DNA of 14,242 nucleotides from JANNXY01 sp039795755 (GTDB lineage Bacteria; Patescibacteriota; Minisyncoccia; Phycocordibacterales; CAIZIN01), in the NCBI GenBank assembly GCA_039795755.1, contig JBDKLF010000019.1, positions 1 to 14,242 of the forward strand, given 5' to 3'. A program made the position numbers and the translations under genes. A model generated the notes under the pieces. The model did not search any database. It was given only the letters and a program-made list of their open reading frames with translations, and was not told the DNA's origin. This document shows, in pieces, positions 6,374-13,416 of the stretch; within the stretch, counting starts at the first letter, position 1, and each line of letters opens with the position of its first letter.

Positions 6374-8263
6374 TTATTTTTGTTCTGGATTCTCAGTAGC
6401 TTCTGCGTCTCGCACATTTCCTTCAGGATTTGCTCCTTCTGGCTTTGGCTGTGCTTCTGCCTGTGCCTTTTGCATTGCTTCACCCACCTTTTGTAATTCA
6501 GTAGAAAGTGCTTCTACTGCAGTCTTGATTGCTGCCATGTCAGTGCCATCTTTCACTTTCTTTACTTCAGCAATTTTTGCTTCTACGTTTGCTTTGATAT
6601 CAGCAGGGGCTTTGTCACCTGCATCCTTGAGTGCCTTCTCAGCAGTGTAGATCATGTTGTCTGCAGTGTTGCGAACTTCTACCGCTTCTTTCTTTGCTGC
6701 ATCTTCTGCTGCATGAGCTTCAGCTTCCTTCTTCATCTTCTCAACATCATCCTTTGAAAGTCCTGATGATCCCTTGATAGTAATAGATTGAGCTTTACCA
6801 GTAGTTTTTTCTACTGCTTTTACATTAAGGATTCCGTTGGCATCCACATCAAGTGTTACTTCTACCTGTGGCATACCTCGTCCTGCTGGTGGAATACCAT
6901 CGAGAATGAATTGTCCGAGCTCCTTGTTATCAGCAAACATTGCTCGCTCTCCCTGGAACACTCTGATCTGCACTGAAGTCTGATTATCAGCTGCAGTTGA
7001 GAATACCTGAGATCGCGATGCTGGAATTGTTGTGTTTCTATCCACAAGCTTGGTAGCAACGCCTCCCATGGTCTCAATACCAAGTGACAATGGAATCACA
7101 TCGAGGAGCAATACATCCTTCACATCTCCCTGGAGAATTCCTCCCTGAATCGCAGCTCCCATAGCTACTACTTCATCAGGATTTACTCCCTTATGAGGTT
7201 CTTTACCAAAGAGCTTTTTCACTTCTTCTACCATCTTTGGCATTCGAGTCTGTCCTCCTACAAGAATCACTTCGTTAATATCAGTAATCTTGAATGGTGA
7301 CGCTTCGATGGCACGCTTAGTGATCTGAATTGCTCGATCAATGAATTCTGAAGTCAATTCCTCGAGCTTTGCTCGTGAGAGTTTGATCAATAAGTGCTGC
7401 GGACCGTTCGCATCTGAGGTGATGAATGGAATATTTACTTCAGTTTCAATCGCAGTCGAGAGTTCAATCTTTGCCTTTTCTGCCGCTTCATCAAGTCGTT
7501 GTAGTGCAAGTGCATCCTTGGTAATATCGATGCCACTTGTCTTCTTGAATTCATCAGCAATCCAGTTAAGAATTTTCTGATCAATGTCCTTACCTCCGAG
7601 ATGTGAGTCTCCATCTGTTGATCGTACTTCTACTACTCCATCACCTACTTCAAGAATTGAAACATCGAATGTTCCACCTCCGAAGTCGAATACCGCGAGC
7701 TTCTCTTCTTTGTTCTTATTGAACCCATAAGCAAGAGCTGCTGCAGTTGGTTCATTGATAATTCGCATTACTTCGAGTCCAGCGATTTCTCCGGCTTTCT
7801 TAGTAGCTTCTCGCTGATCATTGTTGAAGTATGCAGGTACAGTAATTACTGCTTGAGTGACCTTTTCTCCCAATCGAGCTTCAGCATCTGCCTTGATCTT
7901 TGCAAGGATCATAGCTGAAATTTCTTCTGGTCGGTACTGCTTATCTGACATTTTTACTGAGACACCGTTGTTCTCACCCTTTGATACTTCAAAAGGTACC
8001 ACGGCTTTGTCTGACTGAACTGCCTGTTCGTCGAAGGTATGACCAATGAATCGCTTAATTCCGAATACGGTGTTCTTCGGATTTGTAACCGCTTGTCGCT
8101 TTGCAAGAAGACCTACGAGACGCTCACCGGTCTTTGAGATTGCAACGATAGAAGGCGTGGTTCGCTGACCTTCTGCATTCTCCAGTATTTTTGGTGCACC
8201 TGCTTCCATTACAGAAACAGCTGAGTTAGTGGTACCGAGGTCGATACCGATTATTTTTGACAT
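6374..8263 (-). CDS. dnaK: Chaperone protein DnaK (Hsp70)
   Basis: A 629-aa ATP-dependent chaperone, close to the usual 610-640 aa. The nucleotide-binding domain has phosphate-1 loop IGIDLGTTNS (5-14), EPTAAALAYG (171-180), phosphate-2 VFDFGGGTFD (191-200) and VILVGGQTR (332-340). The conserved interdomain linker DVLLLDVIPLSLG (383-395) precedes the peptide-binding domain. The last part (about 510-629) is the helical lid and a Gln/Pro/Glu-rich tail ending ENPEQK, unlike the EEVDD/EVKDKK-type ends. It works with DnaJ and GrpE, encoded on either side. No Shine-Dalgarno is visible. A TATAAT at 8287-8292 lies 23 nt before the ATG, without a clear -35. Confidence 0.99.
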   Translation of the reverse strand: MSKIIGIDLGTTNSAVSVMEAGAPKILENAEGQRTTPSIVAISKTGERLVGLLAKRQAVTNPKNTVFGIKRFIGHTFDEQAVQSDKAVVPFEVSKGENNGVSVKMSDKQYRPEEISAMILAKIKADAEARLGEKVTQAVITVPAYFNNDQREATKKAGEIAGLEVMRIINEPTAAALAYGFNKNKEEKLAVFDFGGGTFDVSILEVGDGVVEVRSTDGDSHLGGKDIDQKILNWIADEFKKTSGIDITKDALALQRLDEAAEKAKIELSTAIETEVNIPFITSDANGPQHLLIKLSRAKLEELTSEFIDRAIQITKRAIEASPFKITDINEVILVGGQTRMPKMVEEVKKLFGKEPHKGVNPDEVVAMGAAIQGGILQGDVKDVLLLDVIPLSLGIETMGGVATKLVDRNTTIPASRSQVFSTAADNQTSVQIRVFQGERAMFADNKELGQFILDGIPPAGRGMPQVEVTLDVDANGILNVKAVEKTTGKAQSITIKGSSGLSKDDVEKMKKEAEAHAAEDAAKKEAVEVRNTADNMIYTAEKALKDAGDKAPADIKANVEAKIAEVKKVKDGTDMAAIKTAVEALSTELQKVGEAMQKAQAEAQPKPEGANPEGNVRDAEATENPEQK

Positions 8264-8311
8264 AGTTTATGAATTAGAAACGAATAATTATATGTTTCAA
8301 TATGAAGTTCA

Positions 8312-8611
8312 CTATGCAAGAAAAGAGGGTGCACGAGGTTTAGAACCTACAAAATACAAAAGTGATGAGTAAGGAGAAACAATCTCATTGTGTGTAGCGT
8401 CAGATGCAACCTCAGCTCGAGAAATGTTTGAAGACTCACCTGCGAGAGCAAAGATGATAGCGTTCTGCTTCTTTGACACAGGAACAGCACGTACGAGTCG
8501 AGCCTTGATTCGCCCCTCCTCTTCATAGACCAAGAATACAGCCCTAAAAACAATCCCTTCCGGTGAAGTGATGAGCTTTTCTATGAGTTGTGCTCGAGGG
8601 GTTGTTAACAT
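8312..8611 (-). CDS. 99-aa hypothetical protein between grpE and dnaK
   Basis: I do not recognise this protein. It has no signal peptide or membrane helix; the middle (SPEGIVFRAVFLVYEEEGRI and on) looks beta-rich and the C-terminus ends SKPRAPSFLA. The frame is open to 8668, but that would overlap grpE by 17 nt. I chose ATG 8611, because a promoter with TTGACA and an extended TATAAT box ends just 6 nt before it. Its place inside the grpE-dnaK pair, where many bacteria have no gene, hints at a link with chaperone function or its control, but this is context only. Its stop codon is 48 nt ahead of dnaK, and no terminator was seen, so its transcript may run into dnaK. Confidence 0.7.
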   Translation of the reverse strand: MLTTPRAQLIEKLITSPEGIVFRAVFLVYEEEGRIKARLVRAVPVSKKQNAIIFALAGESSNISRAEVASDATHNEIVSPYSSLLYFVGSKPRAPSFLA

Positions 8612-8617
8612 GCTGTT

Positions 8618-8644
8618 ATTATAGCAGAAATATATAGCTGTCAA
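8618..8644 (-). promoter_or_regulatory. Consensus promoter upstream of the 99-aa gene and dnaK
   Basis: The minus strand has TTGACA (8639-8644), a 15-bp spacer and an extended -10 TGC-TATAAT (-10 at 8618-8623), all consensus though the spacer is short. Only 6 nt separate the -10 from the ATG at 8611, so transcription would start at or next to the start codon. Confidence 0.7.
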
Positions 8645-8651
8645 GATATTC

Positions 8652-9239
8652 TTATGCCTTGAATTCACCTACCTTTACTCGCGGTGCACGAATGACTTTG
8701 TCATGAAGTTTGTAACCTTTCTGAATCACTTCAACAATAATATTGTTAAGCTTTTCATCAGTCACTGGCACATGTTCAAGCGCCTCATCTCGAGCAGGAT
8801 CAAAAGGAAGATTCATTGGATTTACTTCGACTAATCCATGACTTTCAAGGGTCGCACGGAGCTGCTTAGCAATATATTCCACACCTGCACGCCAATTAGC
8901 ATCAACTTTTTCCCAAGCTTTTTTATTTGCCATCGCCATATCGAAGTTCTGCAATGTGGGAAGTATTTCTTCGATCACTCCTTCCTTTGCATATTTGATG
9001 AAGTTAGCTCGCTCTTCTTCCTCTCGCTTCTTGATATTCGCCATATCAGCCTTCATACGCATCCATCCATCGAGATATTCCTGCTTCTGCTTATTCGCCT
9101 CTTCAAGCTCAGCCTTGAGCTTCTTCACCTTCTCTGCAAGATCCTTCTGTGGAGCAGCCTGATCACTATCAGTCTCCGCTTCATAAGTCACCTCTTCTTC
9201 TGCTTCATTGGTAATATTGTTGTTGAGTTCGTCTGTCAT
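8652..9239 (-). CDS. grpE: GrpE, nucleotide exchange factor of DnaK
   Basis: A 195-aa protein that releases ADP from DnaK. Residues 1-30 are acidic and low-complexity. A long helix or coiled coil (about 33-90, KKLKAELEEANKQKQEY and on) is the dimer helix. The C-terminal beta domain carries the family landmarks LPFDPARDEALEHVP (144-158) and the GYKLHDKVIRAPRVKV segment (175-190). The length matches the usual 170-200 aa. It heads the heat-shock cluster, with a promoter at 9249-9276 directly upstream, divergent from the plus-strand gene at 9324. No CIRCE inverted repeat was found, so HrcA control of the usual kind is not supported. Confidence 0.97.
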   Translation of the reverse strand: MTDELNNNITNEAEEEVTYEAETDSDQAAPQKDLAEKVKKLKAELEEANKQKQEYLDGWMRMKADMANIKKREEEERANFIKYAKEGVIEEILPTLQNFDMAMANKKAWEKVDANWRAGVEYIAKQLRATLESHGLVEVNPMNLPFDPARDEALEHVPVTDEKLNNIIVEVIQKGYKLHDKVIRAPRVKVGEFKA

Positions 9240-9248
9240 AGGTCTCTA

Positions 9249-9276
9249 ATTGTACTTAATATATGAATTTTCACAA
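9249..9276 (-). promoter_or_regulatory. Promoter of grpE
   Basis: The minus strand has -35 TTGTGA (9271-9276), a 16-bp spacer and -10 TACAAT (9249-9254). The -10 ends 9 nt before the ATG at 9239, predicting a leader of 2-3 nt. The -35 box is only 11 nt from that of the divergent plus-strand gene. Confidence 0.55.
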
Positions 9277-9287
9277 CATTAATATAT

Positions 9288-9315
9288 TTGACACATCAAT
9301 AATACGTGGTAATGT
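9288..9315 (+). promoter_or_regulatory. Promoter of the plus-strand 109-aa gene
   Basis: A perfect -35 TTGACA (9288-9293), a 16-bp spacer and an extended -10 TGG-TAATGT (-10 at 9310-9315). The -10 ends 8 nt before ATG 9324, so a nearly leaderless transcript is predicted. It also argues against the upstream GTG (9306) and ATG (9312) as starts, because these overlap the -10 region. Confidence 0.55.
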
Positions 9316-9323
9316 ATAAGTCG

Positions 9324-9653
9324 ATGAACATTATATATCAGCGAATTGTGGTAATCCTGCTTGCAGTGATTGCCGTTAACCTCACTGTAACAAACATGAA
9401 CAGTCTCCGTCCTTCGAAGACAAGTTTTCAGCCAAAGAAGCCGGTTTTGCTACGCGTGCTTTCAGAAGCAAGCACGAACTATGATGCAATGGGTCTTGGT
9501 GCATCTGGCTATATCGTAGAAGGCTCGAATGGATTGGAGTTCATTGAGCGAAATGAGCTTGGGGAGCCGCGGCTCTCACCGGATACCAAATACATTCTCA
9601 GGACAAGTATTGATGCTGATTACAGTGTCTACATGCCGATCCTGTCAAAGTAA
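9324..9653 (+). CDS. Small membrane-anchored or secreted protein of unknown function
   Basis: This is the only plus-strand gene in the window. From ATG 9324 it encodes 109 aa. Residues 6-23 (QRIVVILLAVIAVNLTV) are a hydrophobic segment after a short basic start, so the rest is likely outside the membrane. The remainder includes SGYIVEGSNGLEFIERNELG and ends with a YSVYMPILSK tail; I recognise no domain. Upstream in-frame GTG 9306 and ATG 9312 fall within the predicted -10 box, which is why the later ATG was chosen. The gene has its own promoter and a good terminator (9676-9712). It is divergent from grpE and convergent with rpsI. Confidence 0.65.
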   Translation: MNIIYQRIVVILLAVIAVNLTVTNMNSLRPSKTSFQPKKPVLLRVLSEASTNYDAMGLGASGYIVEGSNGLEFIERNELGEPRLSPDTKYILRTSIDADYSVYMPILSK

Positions 9654-9675
9654 AGTAGAAAGTGGTCATAATTAC

Positions 9676-9713
9676 ACTGCCTCCGCCTTTAATTGGTTAG
9701 GAGGCAGTTTTTA
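9676..9713 (+). terminator. Rho-independent terminator of the plus-strand gene
   Basis: ACTGCCTCC (9676-9684) pairs perfectly with GGAGGCAGT (9700-9708), with a 15-nt loop, followed directly by a T run (9708-9712). It lies 22 nt after the stop codon at 9653. Confidence 0.9.
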
Positions 9714-9725
9714 TTTATGTATGCA

Positions 9726-9751
9726 AACAAAAAACACCCTTTCGGATGTTT
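9726..9751 (-). terminator. Rho-independent terminator of the ribosomal protein operon
   Basis: On the minus strand AAACATCC (9751-9744), a GAAA tetraloop and GGGTGTTT (9739-9732) form an 8-bp stem with one G-U pair, followed by TTTGTTTG. It begins 9 nt after the rpsI stop codon at 9761 and closes the infA-rpsI cluster. Confidence 0.9.
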
Positions 9752-9760
9752 CTTGAGCGA

Positions 9761-10171
9761 TTATCGCTTTGACCACTGTGGAGACTTTCGAGCTTTCTTG
9801 AGACCGAACTTTCGTCGTTCCTTGGCTCGTGGATCTCGCTTGAGGAGTCCTGCCTTCTTTACTGTCTTTCGGAGAGTTCCGTCTCGTACAATGAGTACTC
9901 GAGCGATTCCGTGTCGAACTGCTTCTGCCTGTGAGTGAATTCCACCTCCTGTTACCTTAACAGTAGTAAGGAGTGTTTCTGGAATACCTGCAGTCTTGAA
10001 AGCTTCTTCTACAATCACCTGAAGTTCCTTTGTTGGGAAGTATGACGCGAGATCCTTGTCGTTGACAGTGATAGCACCCTTAGCTTCGAATACTCGAACT
10101 CGAGCCGCTGATGTCTTTCGTCGTCCTACTGCTTCAATGTATTTTTCTTTTGATGCTGTTTTTGCTGTCAT
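9761..10171 (-). CDS. rpsI: 30S ribosomal protein S9 (uS9)
   Basis: A 136-aa small-subunit protein whose C-terminal tail reaches the P-site tRNA. The landmarks are GRRKTSAARVRVF (16-28), the VTGGGIHSQAEAVRHGIAR core (about 73-91) and the very C-terminal SKR, which is strictly conserved because it contacts tRNA. The usual length is about 130 aa. It follows rplM with a 4-nt gap, the normal L13-S9 pair, and a terminator follows. All 14 Arg residues are coded by CGA, a codon usually rare in highly expressed genes. No Shine-Dalgarno is seen. Confidence 0.99.
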   Translation of the reverse strand: MTAKTASKEKYIEAVGRRKTSAARVRVFEAKGAITVNDKDLASYFPTKELQVIVEEAFKTAGIPETLLTTVKVTGGGIHSQAEAVRHGIARVLIVRDGTLRKTVKKAGLLKRDPRAKERRKFGLKKARKSPQWSKR

Positions 10172-10175
10172 AATA

Positions 10176-10529
10176 TTATTCTGAAATTACAAGATTCTTA
10201 AGCATCGGTGTCTGAAGCTTGTTCTTTGGAAGCATTCCCTTGATTGCAAGTCGAAATACTTCACTATAACCCTTCTTCTCGATGGTTCGTTCAAGTTTTT
10301 CCTTCACCAATCCACCTGGATAGCCCGAATAGCGTGAATGTGTCTTCTCACGAAGTTTCTTTTCAGCTATATCAGCCTTTGAAGTGTTCACTACATTTAC
10401 TGTTACTTCTGGGCAAGCATTACGAACAAATGTTGTAAGATTCTTTCCGATGAGGAGCTTTGCAGCCTCTGAAGCTACTCGTCCGAGTTTCTTTCCTGCT
10501 GCATCAATTGTATATTCTTTCTTTGTCAT
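10176..10529 (-). CDS. rplM: 50S ribosomal protein L13 (uL13), short form
   Basis: At 117 aa this is about 25 residues shorter than typical L13 (about 142). It keeps the core: IDAAGKKLGRVASEAAKLL (8-26), SGYPGGLVK (68-76) and IKGMLPKNKL (96-105). It lacks the first nine or so residues and the 20-residue C-terminal tail of the E. coli protein, and the usual GDYVVVINA strand is replaced by the divergent CPEVTVNVVNTS. L13 is an early assembly protein of the large subunit. The start at ATG 10529 is the only plausible one. It lies 24 nt after rplQ and 4 nt before rpsI. Confidence 0.95.
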   Translation of the reverse strand: MTKKEYTIDAAGKKLGRVASEAAKLLIGKNLTTFVRNACPEVTVNVVNTSKADIAEKKLREKTHSRYSGYPGGLVKEKLERTIEKKGYSEVFRLAIKGMLPKNKLQTPMLKNLVISE

Positions 10530-10553
10530 GGTTGTGTAAATAAATTAGTAAGA

Positions 10554-10904
10554 TTATACGAACTGAATAACAGACATAGGTGCTGCATCGAGCTTTCGTG
10601 GTTCGGCCTTTACCACTCGAGTGTAACCACCCTTTCGGTCAGCATACTTATCAGCCATAACTGAAATAAGCTTATCTGCTGCAACTTCACTGTTGAGGTA
10701 ACTTACGATATATCGGCGTGATGACAAAGTCTTTGACTTAGCCTTTGTAACTACTTTTTCAACGAAAGGTCGAAGTTCCTTTGCCTTTGCGGTAGTTGTT
10801 CGGATAGTTTCCTTATCAATAAGAGAAACAGCCAAAGATCGCAAAAGCGCTCGTCGCTGGTTCTTTTCTCGTCCTAGTTTTCTGTTTGCGTTGCTGTGTC
10901 TCAT
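10554..10904 (-). CDS. rplQ: 50S ribosomal protein L17 (bL17)
   Basis: A 116-aa protein with the diagnostic start MRHSNANRKLGR and QRRALLRSLAVSLI (16-29), then the TTTAKAKELRPFVEKVVTKAK helix (about 36-56) and RKGGYTRVVK (90-99). It ends a little before the E. coli form (127 aa), which carries an extra tail. L17 sits near the peptide exit tunnel. The gene follows rpoA, as in most bacteria, with a 35-nt gap that may hold a secondary promoter (10928-10956). Confidence 0.98.
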   Translation of the reverse strand: MRHSNANRKLGREKNQRRALLRSLAVSLIDKETIRTTTAKAKELRPFVEKVVTKAKSKTLSSRRYIVSYLNSEVAADKLISVMADKYADRKGGYTRVVKAEPRKLDAAPMSVIQFV

Positions 10905-10927
10905 GTCGTTTTATCTATTGAAGAAAT

Positions 10928-10956
10928 AGTTTACCCTAATTATGCCTTAAGAGCAA
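10928..10956 (-). promoter_or_regulatory. Possible internal promoter ahead of rplQ
   Basis: TTGCTC (10951-10956) and TAAACT (10928-10933) are 17 bp apart on the minus strand. The -35 lies inside the last codons of rpoA. Each box has mismatches, so this could be chance. It would give a leader of about 16 nt. Confidence 0.35.
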
Positions 10957-11902
10957 GTGAAATTTTTTGTAATGCTTTTTTGATTTCTAGAAGTCCTTTT
11001 GTACCAAGACCTTCGATATCAAGAATATCTTCTTCCTTCTTTCGAACCAATCCACCTACAGTTCGGATATTTGCTCCAGTAAGTGCATTTGCAGTTCGAG
11101 GTGAAATATCAAGAGATTCAACTCGTGTCTTCAACACATCATCCATATCTTCTCGATCTTCTTCTGAAACTTCCTTTTCTTCAACAACAGCTTCCTTGAT
11201 TTCAAGTTCTTCCTTGAATCCAACAATAGCCTTGAGCTGAGAAATCATAATTGAAATTGAGTGAGTCAATGCTTCATGAGGAGTGATTGTTCCGTCTGTT
11301 TCGATATTGATTCGAAGTCGGTTGAAGTCTGTTCGATCACCTACTCGCATGTTTTCAACTTCGTAACTTACTCGCTTGATAGGGGTGAATGATGCATCGA
11401 GAGTGATTGCACCAACGTCAACTCGTTCCTTCTGGATAACTTCCTTTGGAACGTAACCAATTCCCTTTTCAACAACAACTTCTACATCAAAGTCTGAAGA
11501 CTTGTCTGTGAGTTCAGCGATATGCTGATCTGCATTTGAAATTTCAATTTGACCTGGAACTTCAATATCACCAGCTGTTACTGTCTTGATTCCCTTTGCC
11601 TTGATAGTGAGTGTCTGAGGCTCATCAGTAAGCATCTTAATTCGAACCTTCTTCAAATTAAGGAGAATAGCGATTACGTCTTCCTTTACTCCTGCGATAG
11701 TTGAGAACTCATGCTGAACACCTGCAATCTTAACTTTTGTGATTGCAGCGCCTGGAAGTGAAGATAAAATAATTCGTCGAAGTGAATTTCCAAGAGTGTG
11801 TCCGTATCCAGGATACAGAGCATCAATCTCATAAGATCCGTTTGTTGCATTTTCAGAAACAATACGTGGTTTTGAAGGTAATGATACGTTTATGTCAGAC
11901 AT
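10940..11902 (-). CDS. rpoA: RNA polymerase subunit alpha
   Basis: A 320-aa protein that dimerises to start assembly of RNA polymerase and contacts UP elements through its C-terminal domain. The N-terminal domain has the signature PGYGHTLGNSLRRIILSSLPG (31-51). The C-terminal domain (about 255-320) has SLDISPRTANALTGANI and the EGLGTKGLLEIK helix-hairpin. The residues matching the E. coli DNA contacts Arg265, Asn268 and Lys298 are present (about 269, 272 and 302), so UP-element contact should be retained. An acidic linker (about 229-257) joins the domains. It sits between rpsD and rplQ, the standard alpha-operon place, with its own promoter at 11930-11958. Confidence 0.99.
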   Translation of the reverse strand: MSDINVSLPSKPRIVSENATNGSYEIDALYPGYGHTLGNSLRRIILSSLPGAAITKVKIAGVQHEFSTIAGVKEDVIAILLNLKKVRIKMLTDEPQTLTIKAKGIKTVTAGDIEVPGQIEISNADQHIAELTDKSSDFDVEVVVEKGIGYVPKEVIQKERVDVGAITLDASFTPIKRVSYEVENMRVGDRTDFNRLRINIETDGTITPHEALTHSISIMISQLKAIVGFKEELEIKEAVVEEKEVSEEDREDMDDVLKTRVESLDISPRTANALTGANIRTVGGLVRKKEEDILDIEGLGTKGLLEIKKALQKISLALKA

Positions 11903-11929
11903 GTAAATTGGTTAAAATTACGAAATTCA

Positions 11930-11958
11930 ATTATAACACTGCTTTTAATAATATGCAA
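11930..11958 (-). promoter_or_regulatory. Internal promoter ahead of rpoA
   Basis: The minus strand has -35 TTGCAT (11953-11958), a 17-bp spacer and an extended -10 TGT-TATAAT (-10 at 11930-11935). It occupies the 56-nt gap between rpsD and rpoA. The predicted leader is about 20 nt with no Shine-Dalgarno. Confidence 0.65.
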
Positions 11959-12567
11959 TTATCTTCGATAATATTCCAATACTGTCGTAAGGTTGAAAGC
12001 GCATTCTGTTGGCGCATAGGTCGGCATTCCAGAAACATTAATCACTTTTTTCTCAAAGTCAGAAGAAAGCCAGTTTGGAATCTTTGCGTCCTTGTTTGTT
12101 TCAACGAGGTTTGCAAACATTGGCTTATTCTTACTTCCTTCTCGAACTGCTACTACGTCACCCTTCTTGATTCGGAGTGATGGAACGGTTACCTTTGTTC
12201 CATTAACAGTGAAGTGACCATGTGAAGCGAGCTGCTTCGCCATGAATCGTGTAGGAGCAAATCCTGCTCGGAGAATCACACTATCAAGTCGTGTTTCAAG
12301 TAATTCAAAGAATTTTTCCTCAGGCTTAGCAAGTCGCTTTTCGAGTACTTCTTCTGCATAGTTACTGAGTCGTCGTTCAGTAATAACATAGGTGAATCGA
12401 ACTCGCTGCTTTTCGAGCATTTGTAATGCAAAGTCAGTCTTTGGTCGATTTGATCCCTTTACTACACGCTGCTCACCTTCACGGAGTGCGTATTTCTTAC
12501 CCTGAGTCTTTTCAAAGACTTGAGCACCGAGACGTCGAGCGATTTTGTATTTTGGTCCTACTTTCAT
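11959..12567 (-). CDS. rpsD: 30S ribosomal protein S4 (uS4)
   Basis: A 202-aa primary binder of 16S rRNA that nucleates small-subunit assembly and, in many bacteria, represses this operon. It shows the MKVGPKYKIARRLG start, YGLRE-like KKYALREGEQ (24-33), and the S4 RNA-binding fold beginning LETRLDSVILRAGFAPTR (90-107), then LASHGHFTVNG (113-123). There is no N-terminal Cys4 zinc site, so it is the zinc-free type. The length is normal (about 200-206). It lies 15 nt after rpsK. I saw no clear S4-binding pseudoknot upstream of rpsM. Confidence 0.99.
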   Translation of the reverse strand: MKVGPKYKIARRLGAQVFEKTQGKKYALREGEQRVVKGSNRPKTDFALQMLEKQRVRFTYVITERRLSNYAEEVLEKRLAKPEEKFFELLETRLDSVILRAGFAPTRFMAKQLASHGHFTVNGTKVTVPSLRIKKGDVVAVREGSKNKPMFANLVETNKDAKIPNWLSSDFEKKVINVSGMPTYAPTECAFNLTTVLEYYRR

Positions 12568-12582
12568 GATATTAAATATAGA

Positions 12583-13005
12583 TTATACTCGTCGAGGCTT
12601 AGGAGGACGAGGACCGTTAAACGGAGTAGGCGTCGCATCCTTGATACTAATAATATTGATTCCCTTAGCAACGAAGCTTCGGATTGCAGACTCTCGTCCT
12701 GATCCTACACCCTTTACTACCACGTTGATTTCCTTCATACCAACAGCGTGTGCCTTGGCAGAAAGTGTTTCTCCGATCTTAGCAGCTGCGAAAGGAGTTC
12801 CTTTCTTTGCTCCCTTGAATCCGATAGAACCAGATGATGACCATCCGAGTGTGTTACCCTTTTCATCGGCGAGGGTAAGCATAGTGTTGTTGTAGGTAGA
12901 CTGAACAAAAAGAGTTCCTGTTTCAACTTTCTTCTTTGAACTTGAGACCTTAGCTGGTGCTGCTGTCTCTCCTTCTGCTGGTTTTGTGATTTTGGTTTTT
13001 CCCAT
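12583..13005 (-). CDS. rpsK: 30S ribosomal protein S11 (uS11)
   Basis: A 140-aa protein of the 30S platform. The core has VQSTYNNTMLTLADEKGN (34-51), WSSSGSIGFKGAKKGTPFAA (55-74) and the C-terminal PTPFNGPRPPKPRRV (126-140), all typical of S11. The first 27 residues are a Lys, Ala and Ser-rich, probably disordered, extension longer than in E. coli (129 aa in all). It lies 8 nt after rpsM. Confidence 0.99.
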   Translation of the reverse strand: MGKTKITKPAEGETAAPAKVSSSKKKVETGTLFVQSTYNNTMLTLADEKGNTLGWSSSGSIGFKGAKKGTPFAAAKIGETLSAKAHAVGMKEINVVVKGVGSGRESAIRSFVAKGINIISIKDATPTPFNGPRPPKPRRV

Positions 13006-13013
13006 GGTATTAA

Positions 13014-13394
13014 TTATTTCTTATCAGCTGCCTTTCGTCCTGATCCCATTGTCTTTCGTACGTTACCTCGAACTGTTCGAGAGTTAGTCTTTGTTCGTTG
13101 ACCGTTTACAGGAAGCTTTTTAATGTGTCGAATACCTCGGTATGCCTTAACATCCTTGAGTCGCTTGATGTTAGCAGAGATTTCTCGCTTAAGATCTCCT
13201 TCGATTTTCAAAGATTCGATAATTCGTCGAACTTCTGCTTCTTTTTCTGCTGAAATATCCTTAGCTGTTTCTTCGAATTTAACACCCGCTTCAAGAAGAA
13301 TCTTCTGGGCTCGTGATCGTCCGATACCATAAAGAGTAGTGAGAGCTATCTCAAGTCTTTTGTCGTCCGGAATTGTAATACCTAGTATACGCAT
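13014..13394 (-). CDS. rpsM: 30S ribosomal protein S13 (uS13)
   Basis: A 126-aa head protein that contacts the 50S subunit and P-site tRNA. It begins MRILGITIPDDKRLEIALT, with the LYGIGRSRAQKIL helix-turn (21-33) and the signature YRGIRHIKKLPVNGQRTKTN (85-104). The basic tail ends GSGRKAADKK. The length is near the usual 118-126. It is 22 nt after rpmJ. Arg is almost always CGA. Confidence 0.99.
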   Translation of the reverse strand: MRILGITIPDDKRLEIALTTLYGIGRSRAQKILLEAGVKFEETAKDISAEKEAEVRRIIESLKIEGDLKREISANIKRLKDVKAYRGIRHIKKLPVNGQRTKTNSRTVRGNVRKTMGSGRKAADKK

Positions 13395-13416
13395 GATCTT
13401 AAATAATTATTGATGA

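Larger units (their letters stand above)
9240..9323. promoter_or_regulatory. Divergent promoter region with two 9-bp direct repeats
   Basis: The 84 nt between grpE and the plus-strand gene hold both promoters. TTAATATAT occurs at 9256-9264 and again at 9279-9287, offset by 23 bp, close to two helical turns. The copies lie in the grpE spacer and next to the -35 of the other gene, so a regulator bound there could affect both. The region is very AT-rich, so chance is possible. No CIRCE repeat is present. Confidence 0.35.

Noticed and set aside
8612..8668. A longer start for the 99-aa gene, overlapping grpE
   Set aside because: The extension runs through the TATAAT box of the promoter and into the grpE coding end; the ATG at 8611 fits the promoter better.
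9240..9305. CIRCE (HrcA operator) upstream of grpE
   Set aside because: No GAGTGC/GCACTC inverted repeat is present in this gap or in the one before dnaK.
9306..9323. GTG 9306 or ATG 9312 as start of the plus-strand gene
   Set aside because: Both fall in the predicted -10 region; ATG 9324 lies at the expected transcription start. This depends on the promoter call, so it is not certain.
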